Assembly (NCBI RefSeq): GCF_047238345.1
Contig: NZ_JBDFMQ010000001.1
Location: 2,232,001-2,296,000, forward strand
From: Shouchella sp047238345
GTDB taxonomy: Bacteria; Bacillota; Bacilli; Bacillales; Bacillaceae_D
Direction: 5' to 3'
Length of the DNA: 64,000 nt
Below are positions 34,673-44,234 of the stretch, piece by piece; position 1 is the stretch's first letter; the number at the start of each line of letters is the position of its first letter. The notes beneath the pieces were generated by a model. The model worked only from the letters and a program-made list of their open reading frames with translations. It made no database searches and was not told the DNA's origin. The position numbers and the translations under genes were made by a program.

Positions 34673-36607
34673 TTAGTCGTTCTCACTCGTTTTGTCACCC
34701 ATATATACACGGATTGTTGAATCTTTTGGCACTCTAGAACCTGGTTCCGGGGCTTGACGAACGACGACATCTCCTTCTCCAGAGGCAGAAAGACGCAGTT
34801 CATAGTGAGATTCATAAATGTCTCTTGTCGTTCGACCAAGTAGATTTGGAACCTCCACTAAACCTTCCTCATCCCATGTTAATTTTTTTTCAATTTGATC
34901 GCTTCGTTTCTCCACACCCATCGCCTCTAAACTATCGCCAATAATTTTCCCAGCGATTGGAGCTGCCACTTGGCTACCATACTGCACAGCACCTTTCGCA
35001 TTATCAATCGCAACATAAACGATAATTTCCGGATCATCCATAGGCGCAACGCCAAGAAAAGAAAGAATGTAATTGTTTTCTAAATAGCGACCGTCTTTTG
35101 CTTTTTGTGCAGTCCCCGTTTTTCCACCAACACGATAACCATCAACAAACGCTTTTCCCCCAGACCCTTGCGCAACAACATGTTCCATTGCATACCGCAC
35201 TTCTTCCGATGTTTCAGGTGAAATGACTTGTCGCTTCATCACTGGATTCGTACGTTCCACTACTTCTCCCGTTATATCATCGACCCATTCTTTGGCAATA
35301 TAAGGCTCATACAAGTAGCCCCCATTCACAGCTGCTGCAACGGCCGCGACTTGTTGGATTGGCGTCACCGCCACCCCTTGACCAAAAGAAGTTGTCGCTT
35401 GCTCTAGCGGCCCTACTCGATCACGGTTAAACAAAATTCCTTTTGCTTCCCCTTGCAAGTCAACGCCAGTTTTTTGCCCAAAACCAAAGTCTTCAATATA
35501 GTCAAACAATCGATCTTTCCCTAAACGCTGCCCGAGCTCAACAAACCCCGGGTTACAGGAATTTTGCACGACTTCTAAAAACGTTTGCGAACCATGGCCG
35601 CCTCGTTTCCAACAATGCAGTTTGGTACCAGCTACATCCACATAGCCCGGGTCATAGAAATGATCATTATCTAAATCTACGAGATCTTCCTCTAGTGCTG
35701 CCGCTAAGGTAATTAACTTAAACGTTGAACCAGGCTCATACTGCATCCATACTGGCTTGTTTTGATTGTAAATTTCTGCAGGGACGTCGCGATAATTCTC
35801 AGGATTAAAATGAGGCCGACTACTCATTGCTAAAATTTCCCCATTCTTTGGATTCATCGCAATGGCAATTGCCCCATCCGGATCATATTTCGCTTCGGCA
35901 ATATCCAACTCTCGTTCCATGATCGTTTGCACTTCGCTATCAATCGTTAATTTTAAATTTAAACCGTTAATCGGCGCTGTATATTCATCTGCCAAATTCG
36001 GCATCTTCGTATTTTTTGCTGTTGAATAAAAGGACACATAGCCTTCTTTTCCTTTTAACTTGTCATCGTATACGTATTCAAGCCCTGTCAGTCCTTGATT
36101 ATCAATGCCAGCAAAGCCAAGCACATGTGACAAGTAACTACCAAACGGATAATGACGCTTTGAATCTTCGGCAATATAAATGCCTTCTAAATTTAACAGT
36201 CGGACTTCTTGTGCTGTTTTTTGATCCATTTTCCGACCTTCTGGCCGAATGTATACTTTACTTTCTCTCTTCGTAATGGTTTTGTAGATTTCTTCTTGAT
36301 TCCCTTTCAATACAGAGGCTAATCTTTCTGCAGCATCAACAGGATCTGTAATTTGTCTAGGAAACGCAACAATCGACGGCGTACTAATATTCGTTGCGAG
36401 TTCTACACCATCACGATCCAGTATGTCTCCTCTTTTTGGTTGGAACGGAATGTCTCGACCCCAAGAATCTTCTGCTTTTTCTGTTAACCATAATCCTTGT
36501 CCGAACTGCACATATCCTAAACGCGCTCCAATTACTGTAAACACAACAAATCCTACAGCAAACAACAATAGAAGCCGTTTTCTAACGGTCACATTTGAAA
36601 CTCGCAC
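34673..36607 (-). CDS. spoVD: Sporulation-specific penicillin-binding protein SpoVD
   Basis: Class B transpeptidase that cross-links spore cortex with SpoVE. 644 residues: N-terminal membrane anchor (about 10-28), PBP dimerisation domain, transpeptidase domain with the SxxK serine in EPGSTFKL, SCN (QNSCNPGF) and KTG (GGKTGTAQ), and a single C-terminal PASTA domain. It starts at GTG (36607) after GGTGAGGGAG. A terminator separates it from pbpB, in keeping with sporulation-only expression. Confidence 0.96.
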   Translation of the reverse strand: MRVSNVTVRKRLLLLFAVGFVVFTVIGARLGYVQFGQGLWLTEKAEDSWGRDIPFQPKRGDILDRDGVELATNISTPSIVAFPRQITDPVDAAERLASVLKGNQEEIYKTITKRESKVYIRPEGRKMDQKTAQEVRLLNLEGIYIAEDSKRHYPFGSYLSHVLGFAGIDNQGLTGLEYVYDDKLKGKEGYVSFYSTAKNTKMPNLADEYTAPINGLNLKLTIDSEVQTIMERELDIAEAKYDPDGAIAIAMNPKNGEILAMSSRPHFNPENYRDVPAEIYNQNKPVWMQYEPGSTFKLITLAAALEEDLVDLDNDHFYDPGYVDVAGTKLHCWKRGGHGSQTFLEVVQNSCNPGFVELGQRLGKDRLFDYIEDFGFGQKTGVDLQGEAKGILFNRDRVGPLEQATTSFGQGVAVTPIQQVAAVAAAVNGGYLYEPYIAKEWVDDITGEVVERTNPVMKRQVISPETSEEVRYAMEHVVAQGSGGKAFVDGYRVGGKTGTAQKAKDGRYLENNYILSFLGVAPMDDPEIIVYVAIDNAKGAVQYGSQVAAPIAGKIIGDSLEAMGVEKRSDQIEKKLTWDEEGLVEVPNLLGRTTRDIYESHYELRLSASGEGDVVVRQAPEPGSRVPKDSTIRVYMGDKTSEND

Positions 36608-36726
36608 GGCTCTCCCTCACCTTCTACTCATTAGCATCCTGTCCTATGGTTATCCCTATGAGGCAATCACTAAATTTAGAACGAGCTGTCTGTGAACAAC
36701 TAGATAAGGGCTTTTACACAGAAAAA

Positions 36727-36757
36727 AAGACCCCGAGATTAGGAATCTCGAGGTCTT
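36727..36757 (-). terminator. Terminator between pbpB and spoVD
   Basis: A 14-pair stem (36727-36740 with 36744-36757, one G-U pair in the mRNA), three-base loop, and a TTTTTTT tract in the pbpB direction. Confidence 0.88.
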
Positions 36758-36801
36758 CATCAGTTTCTTAAACTTAAATTGACTACATTTAACTGCTACA
36801 C

Positions 36802-38982
36802 TTACTCATCACTTGAGTCTTCTTCGCTCGCTTCGGTTTCCTCTTCCGTCTCATCCACCTCTTGTGGCGGTGTTGATTCAAGGGTTACGGAAACGACATC
36901 TCCTTCCGCTATCGTTGTTCCTGCAATCGGTTCTTGCTGGACAACATAGCCACTGCCTGAGTAATCCAGCTCTAAATCAAGTAAATGGACCATTTTTAAT
37001 ACGTCTCTTCTTGACCAGCCACGCATATCAGGGATGGTTTTTTCATCACCATCTGTAATAAGAATGACGGTTTCATCTTCTAGTAATCGCGTACCTGCTT
37101 CTGGTTCTTGATGCTCAATTGTATCCCCATCACCAATCACAACCACATCTTTGTCCGCAAGGGTGTCGGTCGCTTGAGACGTCCGTTCTCCAATTGCTTC
37201 AATCATATGAAACCCTTGATCTTCTGCTTCTTCTTGTAACTCTTCATCATTCGGTTCTAAGTCAAGGTACGCCATACTACTTTGCATCACGGCATTAAAA
37301 ATGGTAGACACAGGGTCGTTTCCAGATTGATCTGAACTTAAATTTGGTTTTGTTACGGATACATAGACAACAATATCTGGATCGTCATATGGAGCCATCC
37401 CAAGAAACGAATACAAATACTGACCGTGGCCTTTTAAATAGCCACCTTGTTCAGCAATTTGCGCTGTCCCTGTCTTTCCGGCTACCTCTAGACCTTGAAT
37501 ATTGTACTTATTTCCTGTTCCGTGCTCTTCTGTTACAACACCACGGAGCAAATCACGAACGTGAGCAGCAGTTTCTGCTGAGATCGGCTCTCCCACTACT
37601 TCACTTTCTCCATGTTGTAACGATTCACCCTCTTCATCCCGTATATCTTGGACGATATACGGTTTCATCATCGTGCCACCGTTGGCAATTGCCGTCGCTC
37701 CTTGAATAAGCTGAATCGGCGTCATCGTCGACGTTTGTCCAAACGCTGTTGTTGCTGCATCAAGCCGTCTTCCTTTTTCAAGTCGACCAGGGCTTTCTTG
37801 GTCAAGGTCAATACCGGTTGGCTGTGAAAAGCCGAATGCTTCTAAGTATTGATAAAATGGTTCGATCCCTAAATCTTCTAAAACAAGCTTAGACATCAAT
37901 ACATTGGATGAACGATGGAACCCTTCCTCAAACGTGATTTCCCCCCAACCGTCAGGATTAACGTCGTGGATCTTACTGTTCATGTCAATTTCATAATTAC
38001 CAGATTTAAACATCTGTTCATCATTAAAATATCCTTCTTCAATGGCTGCAGCAACGGTAAACATTTTCAGCGTTGAACCAGGCTCAACCGCATCGGTAAC
38101 CGCGTAATTCAAATAATTTTCGATTTGCCCGTATTGGTTCGGATTGAAACTCGGACGGTTCGACATCGCCAAGATTTCGCCTGTATTTGCATCTGCAGCA
38201 ATCGCCGTCATTTTTTCTGGCGCATACTCTAATTCTACTTGAGACATCGCTTGTTCCATAGAGGCTTGGATTCTTGTGTCAATGGTTAACTGAATATCAG
38301 CTCCATCTTGAGGCAACGTAATATTTTCTGCTGGTGAATTCACTCTGCCCAATCGACTATATTCAATTGCGCCATCCGTTGATGCTAAATACTCATCTAA
38401 TCGACCTTCTAAGCCGATATTGTTAATTTCTTCATTGACACTCTGTTGGCCAATCACATGAGAAGCGAACGTTTGTTTAGGATAATAACGACGTGTCGTC
38501 TCCTCCATTTGAATACCTGGTAGCTGTAGTTCAACAATGTCTTGCTTCGTTTCATACGGCAAATATCGAGACGTTGGCCCTAATTCAATTTGATAGCGTC
38601 CTTCTTCTTTTCCTTTGTCCAGCATGTTCGCCAACTCTTCCACTTCTAATTGAACATAAGGAGCTAGTTGTTCAGCTGTCGCCTCGGTATCTTTGATATA
38701 ATTTCCTTCGCCTTGATTTTCTGACAATACCGCAAGCACATGGTAGGCTGGAACATCCTCAGCTAACACACTTGCATTTCGGTCTAAAATAGAGCCTCGC
38801 TCACTCGGCAATACTTCCGATTGGTTGTAACGCTCTTCTGCCATCGCAACCAAATCGTTCCCCTTTACTTCTTTTGCAAGTTGTATATAAGCGATCCGTC
38901 CTACTAAAACAGCAAATACAGCTAAGAAAATAAATAGCAGGACAACAGCTCGCTTGTTTGTAACGGCGCGTTTAATTTCCAA
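36802..38982 (-). CDS. pbpB: Penicillin-binding protein 2B, septal transpeptidase
   Basis: Class B PBP essential for septal cross-linking in the divisome. 726 residues: membrane anchor (about 12-32), pedestal domain, transpeptidase domain with SxxK in EPGSTLKM, SSN (HRSSNVLM) and KTG (AGKTGTAQ), then two PASTA domains and a very acidic Glu/Asp-rich tail. The acidic tail fits exposure to a high-pH or saline exterior (inference). It follows ftsL in the mraZ operon. Confidence 0.96.
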   Translation of the reverse strand: MEIKRAVTNKRAVVLLFIFLAVFAVLVGRIAYIQLAKEVKGNDLVAMAEERYNQSEVLPSERGSILDRNASVLAEDVPAYHVLAVLSENQGEGNYIKDTEATAEQLAPYVQLEVEELANMLDKGKEEGRYQIELGPTSRYLPYETKQDIVELQLPGIQMEETTRRYYPKQTFASHVIGQQSVNEEINNIGLEGRLDEYLASTDGAIEYSRLGRVNSPAENITLPQDGADIQLTIDTRIQASMEQAMSQVELEYAPEKMTAIAADANTGEILAMSNRPSFNPNQYGQIENYLNYAVTDAVEPGSTLKMFTVAAAIEEGYFNDEQMFKSGNYEIDMNSKIHDVNPDGWGEITFEEGFHRSSNVLMSKLVLEDLGIEPFYQYLEAFGFSQPTGIDLDQESPGRLEKGRRLDAATTAFGQTSTMTPIQLIQGATAIANGGTMMKPYIVQDIRDEEGESLQHGESEVVGEPISAETAAHVRDLLRGVVTEEHGTGNKYNIQGLEVAGKTGTAQIAEQGGYLKGHGQYLYSFLGMAPYDDPDIVVYVSVTKPNLSSDQSGNDPVSTIFNAVMQSSMAYLDLEPNDEELQEEAEDQGFHMIEAIGERTSQATDTLADKDVVVIGDGDTIEHQEPEAGTRLLEDETVILITDGDEKTIPDMRGWSRRDVLKMVHLLDLELDYSGSGYVVQQEPIAGTTIAEGDVVSVTLESTPPQEVDETEEETEASEEDSSDE

Positions 38983-39035
38983 TTCGGTTCCTCCTTTAAG
39001 AATCTAAAGAAAAAACTAGTTCAAAATTGAACTAG

Positions 39036-39353
39036 TCATGGTTGCATCCCCATCTCTTTCGCTCGACGCATGACATTCACTGGCGCACTCTCTTCAGCAA
39101 GGATTGTTTTTAGACCATCATTTTCCATTGTCAATTCGGTTACTCTCGTTTGTTCAGTTTGAACAGACGTGCTTAACCCGTAAATGTTCGAGTAATTATG
39201 TACAATCAAACACAGCATGGCAAATACGACGATTGCTAACAACGTGGCAATCATTTTTTCCCCTAGTGTAATTCTTGCGCGGTAACGAATGACTTGTTTT
39301 TCCTTGTGAATTGGGCGTTCCTGTGGCTGTGTGTACGATTGTCTAGCTAACAT
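39036..39353 (-). CDS. ftsL: Cell division protein FtsL
   Basis: Short bitopic divisome protein of 105 residues that works with DivIB and DivIC. A basic cytoplasmic part (1-33), one membrane helix (about 34-54), then an extracytoplasmic coiled coil. Sequence conservation is weak in this family; the call rests on size, topology and its place between rsmH and pbpB. Confidence 0.92.
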   Translation of the reverse strand: MLARQSYTQPQERPIHKEKQVIRYRARITLGEKMIATLLAIVVFAMLCLIVHNYSNIYGLSTSVQTEQTRVTELTMENDGLKTILAEESAPVNVMRRAKEMGMQP

Positions 39354-39377
39354 CCTTTATCCTCCTTTTAATCGAGC

Positions 39378-40307
39378 CTACCTTTTTTCAATCACACGTA
39401 ATTTCGCTGAGCGAGAGCGATTATTTTCATTAAGCTCTTCATCTGACGCAACAATTGGTTTTCTCGTCACTAATGTGAACGGTGCTTGTTTATCATCTGG
39501 TATAATCGGTAATCCTTTTGGCAAATCCGGAATCGACGTCTTTTCTTTAAACACTTGTTTACACAAACGGTCTTCAAGTGAGTGAAACGTAATAACCGCG
39601 ATTCGTCCTTTTGGCTTTAACAACTGGAGCGCATCAACAAGAGCGTCTTCAAATGCACCTAATTCATCATTTACGGCGATGCGGATCGCTTGAAACGTCC
39701 GTTTTGCAGGATGTCCCCCAGCCCGACGAGCTGGAGCTGGAATCGCATCTTTGATAATTTCGACTAATTCATCGGTTGTTTCAATTGGTGCTTTTTCTCG
39801 CACTGCTTCAATTTTTCTCGCAATTTGTTTAGCAAACTTTTCTTCCCCATATCGAGAAATAATGGCCATCAATTTTTGAAAGGTCCACTCATTCACAACA
39901 TGTTTAGCTGTTAGCTCCGCACGTTGGTCCATCCTCATATCGAGTGGTGCGTTTTGATGGTAGCTAAATCCTCTTTCCGCTTCATCTAATTGAGGAGAAG
40001 AAACACCTAAATCAAACAGGATCCCATCGACTTCATAAATACCATGCTCCGCTAATTCCTCTTTCAAGAAACGAAAATTACTCCGGATGAATGTCACTTT
40101 ATGGAGATGATCTTTCAATACTTCTTTTGCATGATTGATTGCCTTTTCATCTTGGTCAAACGCATAGAGATGGCCTTGATCAAGTTGCTCAACAATTCGC
40201 TTGGAATGACCTGCACCACCTAAGGTACAGTCAACGTAAATTCCATCTTTTTTAATGTCCAATTGTTGAACAGATTCTTCTTTTAACACGGTTGTATGTA
40301 AAAACAT
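39378..40307 (-). CDS. rsmH: 16S rRNA (cytosine-1402-N4)-methyltransferase
   Basis: Methylates N4 of C1402 in 16S rRNA. 309 residues with the SAM site DCTLGGAGHSKRI near the N-terminus and the RsmH/MraW-specific GRIAVITFHSLEDR. I chose the ATG at 40307 (MFLHTTVL), which matches the family start; the ATG at 40331 would add eight residues. Second gene of the mraZ operon. Confidence 0.96.
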   Translation of the reverse strand: MFLHTTVLKEESVQQLDIKKDGIYVDCTLGGAGHSKRIVEQLDQGHLYAFDQDEKAINHAKEVLKDHLHKVTFIRSNFRFLKEELAEHGIYEVDGILFDLGVSSPQLDEAERGFSYHQNAPLDMRMDQRAELTAKHVVNEWTFQKLMAIISRYGEEKFAKQIARKIEAVREKAPIETTDELVEIIKDAIPAPARRAGGHPAKRTFQAIRIAVNDELGAFEDALVDALQLLKPKGRIAVITFHSLEDRLCKQVFKEKTSIPDLPKGLPIIPDDKQAPFTLVTRKPIVASDEELNENNRSRSAKLRVIEKR

Positions 40308-40343
40308 CTTGCACCTAATTCCTTTTTTCAATTTGCTTTAGAG

Positions 40344-40775
40344 CTATAGATCAAAGTCAACGAGATTCTCCGCAATTTCTGCGAAAGAGTCTTCCGAGTC
40401 TGACACATAGTCTTCCCAAAGAGACTTACTCCATACTTCTACTCGGCTTGACACACCTATGACCACACACTCTTTTTCTAATTTAGCATACTCTCGTAAG
40501 TGATTCGGAACATTTATTCTTCCTTGTTTATCCAATTCACACTCTGCAGCACCTGAAAAAAAGAATCGAGTGAACGCACGGGCATCTTTTTTTGTAAAAG
40601 GGAGTTCTTTTAATTGGCCTTCAAGCTTGTCCCACTCTGCTTTTGGATAGACAAATAAGCAGTGATCCAGGCCTCTTGTTACAACAAATGAAGGGCCGAG
40701 TGGTTCTCTGAATTTGGCAGGAACGATCATACGGCCTTTATCATCAATGGTATGCCGATATTCGCCTAGAAACAT
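40344..40775 (-). CDS. mraZ: Transcriptional regulator MraZ
   Basis: AbrB-like ring-forming DNA-binding protein that controls its own division operon. 143 residues with two MraZ repeats, each with a DKGR-type motif (IDDKGRMIVPAKFR and LDKQGRINVPNHLR). The true start is the ATG at 40775 (MFLGEYRHTID), although an open frame continues upstream to 40925. A GTGG-box array lies before it. Confidence 0.96.
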   Translation of the reverse strand: MFLGEYRHTIDDKGRMIVPAKFREPLGPSFVVTRGLDHCLFVYPKAEWDKLEGQLKELPFTKKDARAFTRFFFSGAAECELDKQGRINVPNHLREYAKLEKECVVIGVSSRVEVWSKSLWEDYVSDSEDSFAEIAENLVDFDL

Positions 40776-40792
40776 ACGCTGCCAACCTCCCA

Positions 40793-40857
40793 CCACTTTC
40801 TCCCCTAAACTTACCACAAAGCCCCACTTTGTACCACTCTGAAGTGCACATTTCCAC
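40793..40857 (-). promoter_or_regulatory. GTGG-box array, probable MraZ operator
   Basis: On the minus strand GTGG occurs at 40834-40837, 40824-40827 and 40814-40817, exactly 10 bases apart. In-phase copies are at 40854-40857 and, degenerate (TAGG), at 40804-40807; another GTGG is at 40793-40796. MraZ proteins bind direct TGGG/GTGG-type repeats about one helical turn apart. Confidence 0.6.
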
Positions 40858-40867
40858 GAAATAAAAA

Positions 40868-40893
40868 AAAATCCTGCATTCCTACAGGATTTT
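40868..40893 (-). terminator. Terminator after bshC
   Basis: A nine-base stem AAAATCCTG/CAGGATTTT with an eight-base loop, followed by a long T run in the bshC direction. It isolates the mraZ operon from bshC. Confidence 0.82.
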
Positions 40894-40927
40894 CCGTTGA
40901 TTTTTTTATTGACAAGCACTGACAAGA

Positions 40928-42550
40928 TTAGATGTAAATTAAAAGGTGACGATATGAATCTCCATCTAATTCATCTATGAAGCGTTGGATGCTGTCGGTC
41001 CCTGCAAGGTTTAACAGAATAATTGGGTTTAAAATTCGTTCTTGCAAACTAGAAAAAGGGTGCAGCCAGCGAATCGCTTCATCATATTTTTTCAATTCTG
41101 TTTCGTAGCGACGGTTTATTTCTTTATTCATAAATGCTTTGAGACGATCTAATTGATCTTCTATGAAGGCTTTGTTTTTTAAACTGAGATCATAAACCGT
41201 TGGATCCATTTCTTTCGCCAGCTCTCGTAACGGAAGATGAGCGTCTTCCATTTGCTGCTGAGCACGCTGAATCTGACTTTCAATTTCAAATGAGTGTTGC
41301 CGATCAAGCCATTGTTGCTTTAGCAGTGGGCCATCTCCGTTAATATAGGCTCCAGGGTCTTCGTTTTTGTCAGCTAAATGTTTTTCAACAGATCTTGGTA
41401 CAATCGTTGCTGAAAACCGCTGCACCACAGGGGTCATATTAAATTCAAAGCATGAGAAGCAATCTTTTAACGCGCCCCAATACGCAATCTCTCCTGGTCC
41501 GCCTACAAAAGCAAGCGTTGGCAACAACCATTCTTGCATAAGCGGTCTTGTGACCACATTGTTACTAAACCTTTCAGGATGTTCATCAAGTTCTGCTAGT
41601 AGTTCCGATTTCGAGAATCGTATCGATGTTTCTGAAATGTAAAAGATCTCGTCACTATAGTTAAGTCGGTGGCGTTTTCCATCTACTGTATAAAAAAGAT
41701 GGGCATTGTCATGATCTGTATCGATTGGTTTCTGATAACCTTGTTCTGCAAATCGTGCTTCTCCATTGATGTAGGCCGTTTGCAAGTCTTCCACACGGTC
41801 AATAAGGCTTTTGAAAAATGGCTTTTCAATTGTTCTTAACGCTTTATCATCACTATCTAAATACAGCAAGCCTTCTTCTGCAAACAAGTCGTGCATCATC
41901 GCCATAAAAAAGTCAACATACGTACCGGCATGCTTGGCATGCTGTTCAACTTTTTCTTTTAACCCAGCGGTATGGCTCGTTTCAGGTAGCGCTGAAAATA
42001 ACTCACTAATTAGATGTTGAAGTTCTGCTTGTGGTAAACCCTTTTTGGAAGCAGACGTCCCGTCCACTTCATCCGTAAGCAATCGTTTTTTCCATTTCGC
42101 TGCTTCTGGTTTATAGATTGTTCGCACTTCATCCAAATCATGGTCTTCCCCTGCAATCCAAAACAATGGGACAACTGGACGACCTAACTTTTTTTCATAG
42201 GATTTCGCAAGTACAACGACCGTTACTGCTTTATAGACACTGTATAAAGGGCCAGTAAATAAGCCAGCTTGCTGTCCACCAACAACAACCATCGCATCTT
42301 CTTGTTTTAATTTATGTAATTGCTCCTCGATTTTTTTTCGATTCGGAAGGCTTTCCATATTCCGTTCCAAATACCTAATAACATCTTGTTTATGCGTAAA
42401 ACGACGCTCCGTTAAATCTTGACATCGTTTTTGTAACCAATGCTTATCCGATGGGATGTAAGAAAAAAAGTCAGCCATTTGCTCTCGACTTTTTTCATAA
42501 TCGGCGGCGAAGCCTTTTAAGGTATTCTCACTAAGCTCCTCAATTTTCAT
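40928..42550 (-). CDS. bshC: Bacillithiol synthase (cysteine-adding enzyme)
   Basis: Adds cysteine to glucosaminyl-malate in the last step of bacillithiol synthesis. 540 residues with the BshC core, including VGGQQAGLFTGPLYSVYKA (nucleotide-fold loop) and WIAGEDHD (HIGH-like region), and a C-terminal coiled coil. I chose the ATG at 42550 after AGGAGAAG. An open frame runs 98 codons further upstream but overlaps panE and lacks family similarity. Confidence 0.95.
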   Translation of the reverse strand: MKIEELSENTLKGFAADYEKSREQMADFFSYIPSDKHWLQKRCQDLTERRFTHKQDVIRYLERNMESLPNRKKIEEQLHKLKQEDAMVVVGGQQAGLFTGPLYSVYKAVTVVVLAKSYEKKLGRPVVPLFWIAGEDHDLDEVRTIYKPEAAKWKKRLLTDEVDGTSASKKGLPQAELQHLISELFSALPETSHTAGLKEKVEQHAKHAGTYVDFFMAMMHDLFAEEGLLYLDSDDKALRTIEKPFFKSLIDRVEDLQTAYINGEARFAEQGYQKPIDTDHDNAHLFYTVDGKRHRLNYSDEIFYISETSIRFSKSELLAELDEHPERFSNNVVTRPLMQEWLLPTLAFVGGPGEIAYWGALKDCFSCFEFNMTPVVQRFSATIVPRSVEKHLADKNEDPGAYINGDGPLLKQQWLDRQHSFEIESQIQRAQQQMEDAHLPLRELAKEMDPTVYDLSLKNKAFIEDQLDRLKAFMNKEINRRYETELKKYDEAIRWLHPFSSLQERILNPIILLNLAGTDSIQRFIDELDGDSYRHLLIYI

Positions 42551-42642
42551 AGCAAATCTTCTCCTCATCAGCCATTTTCCATATCCGCTTACCATCATAG
42601 CAAAAACAGGTGACACAACCAAATAAGTTGCTTCATCATCTC

Positions 42643-43545
42643 CTATTTGTACATCGCTTGCTTTCCCTGCAACAGCTCGTACAATAAAGACAGCATCGGA
42701 ATTGGAAGTTGACGCTCCTGCCCTTTCTTTAAAAGGTACCCAACGATCCCATCCAGTTCTAGCGGACGTTCGTGTCGTAAGTCCGTTAACATCGACGATT
42801 GATTTTCTTTCGTTTGTTCGCAAATGCGCTTTAATTCTCGCCACTTTTCATCTCGATCACGACGTTTTAACACCAGCATCACTTCTAGAAAGCAACGTTC
42901 CATCGCTTGCTCATAAAAAGGATTTTCGATTAATCCTCCATTTTTTACGTTCAACAACGCTGTTAACGGATTGATGCACGCATTCATAATTAACTTTGAT
43001 TCTAGCATATCTTTATAGTCACTCTGCCATTCAAATAAAAGGCGTTTGGGCGTAATAAGAGTAGTAAAGTCAAACAATCCATCTGCAGATCCATTACGAA
43101 ACGCAGCGATTTTCACTCTTCCTTCTCCTTTCACATGTACAAGATTTGGTTTATCAACATCTTTCAGTAATCCATATTCAACAATTCCGACGTAAACAGG
43201 CTCCGTAAGCTGTTCAATGAGTTGCAAGTGCTCCATTCCATTTTGCAAAAATAGCCAGCGGGCTCCCTTTACATCCAGTCCGCGGTATTCTTCTACTACC
43301 CGTTTAACTTGGTAGGACTTCACACAGACAATAATTAAATCATACGTTTCGTCTACGGACCTTTTAACTAAAACGTCCATTGCATCATCGTCTTTGTCTT
43401 TTCGCTTAACCTTAACCCCTTCCGCTTCTATAAGAGAAACAGTTTGTTTGCTTCGCATAAATAACGACACGTCCACCTGTTCGCTTCGCAGAGTCGCAGC
43501 TATAAATAACCCAACAGCACCTGCGCCAATCACAGCAATATTCAT
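42643..43545 (-). CDS. panE: 2-dehydropantoate 2-reductase
   Basis: NADPH-dependent ketopantoate reductase of the PanE/ApbA family, probably for pantothenate synthesis (YlbQ position). The Rossmann motif IAVIGAGAVGLF opens the protein, and the catalytic lysine lies in ACINPLTALLNVKNG-type context (LIMNACINPLTAL). 300 residues from the ATG at 43545; an upstream start at 43593 has no ribosome site. TATAAT lies about 40 bases upstream. B. subtilis has a second paralogue, so substrate is not certain. Confidence 0.88.
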   Translation of the reverse strand: MNIAVIGAGAVGLFIAATLRSEQVDVSLFMRSKQTVSLIEAEGVKVKRKDKDDDAMDVLVKRSVDETYDLIIVCVKSYQVKRVVEEYRGLDVKGARWLFLQNGMEHLQLIEQLTEPVYVGIVEYGLLKDVDKPNLVHVKGEGRVKIAAFRNGSADGLFDFTTLITPKRLLFEWQSDYKDMLESKLIMNACINPLTALLNVKNGGLIENPFYEQAMERCFLEVMLVLKRRDRDEKWRELKRICEQTKENQSSMLTDLRHERPLELDGIVGYLLKKGQERQLPIPMLSLLYELLQGKQAMYK

Positions 43546-43697
43546 CTTTCCACCACCACTACATTTTGAATACTTCCTATTATACGTGGTCACTGATTGT
43601 TTTTAAATTGACAAACATGTTTGTTTTTAATGCGCTTCCATTCAATTTATAGTAAAATAAAGAAGAACACATCAGTGGAGCAGGAGGTTTATACACA

Positions 43698-44198
43698 ATG
43701 ATTAAAGTTGAACGACTACTAATTAATTATAAGACTTTAGAAGAATTTAAACACTTTCGTGAATATGGTGCAGCTGAACTATCGATGAAAGACGATTTAA
43801 ATCAGAGCATCGTTGATAATGATAGTGAATCTCCTTTTTACGGAATTTATTACGGCAAAAAACTTGTTGCACGAATGAGTCTGTATCAAATTGACGGAAA
43901 CTTCGATCAGTATTTTGACCCTCCACAAGATTATTTAGAATTATGGAAGCTTGAAGTGCTAGAGCCTTATCGGGGTCAAGGGTATGGTCGTGCCTTAATT
44001 GATTTTGCCAAAAGCTTTGAGATTCCAGTTAAAACAAACGCGCGCCAAAGCACAGGCGAATTTTGGTCAAAGTTAGGGTTCGAACCAATTACGTATCAAG
44101 AAGAGCGCGACCGTGGCGAAAGCCCTTACGTTTGGTTTCCTTCCGGCGTGTTTGAACAAAAGAAGCCAAAACCGAGACAAACACAATCCCAAGAGTAA
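43698..44198 (+). CDS. ylbP: GNAT-family N-acetyltransferase (YlbP)
   Basis: A 166-residue GNAT acetyltransferase. The acetyl-CoA loop is in LEPYRGQGYGRALID (near residues 92-106); a basic Pro/Gln tail ends the protein. The substrate is unknown. ylbP is conserved beside ylbO and ylbQ in Bacillus. The ATG follows AGGAGG. Confidence 0.88.
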   Translation: MIKVERLLINYKTLEEFKHFREYGAAELSMKDDLNQSIVDNDSESPFYGIYYGKKLVARMSLYQIDGNFDQYFDPPQDYLELWKLEVLEPYRGQGYGRALIDFAKSFEIPVKTNARQSTGEFWSKLGFEPITYQEERDRGESPYVWFPSGVFEQKKPKPRQTQSQE

Positions 44199-44202
44199 GA
44201 AA

Positions 44203-44234
44203 AAAACAGCCCCGTGTCTTCACGTGGCTGTTTT
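44203..44234. terminator. Bidirectional terminator between ylbP and ylbO
   Basis: Stem of nine A/T- and G/C-rich pairs plus four inner pairs around a TCTT loop, with A and T runs on both sides. It touches the ylbO stop codon. Confidence 0.82.

Noticed and set aside
40776..40925. 50-codon upstream extension of mraZ
   Set aside because: MraZ starts at MFLGEYRHTID in the family; the extension runs through the bshC terminator and the GTGG boxes.
42551..42844. 98-codon upstream extension of bshC overlapping panE
   Set aside because: The downstream ATG has a good ribosome site and gives the family length; the extension is the shadow of the panE 3' end.
43613..43640. TTGACA and the palindrome ACAAACATGTTTGT between panE and ylbP, considered as a ylbP promoter or operator
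   Set aside because: No -10 lies at a suitable distance from this TTGACA towards ylbP, and a single palindrome without a known regulator is weak evidence.
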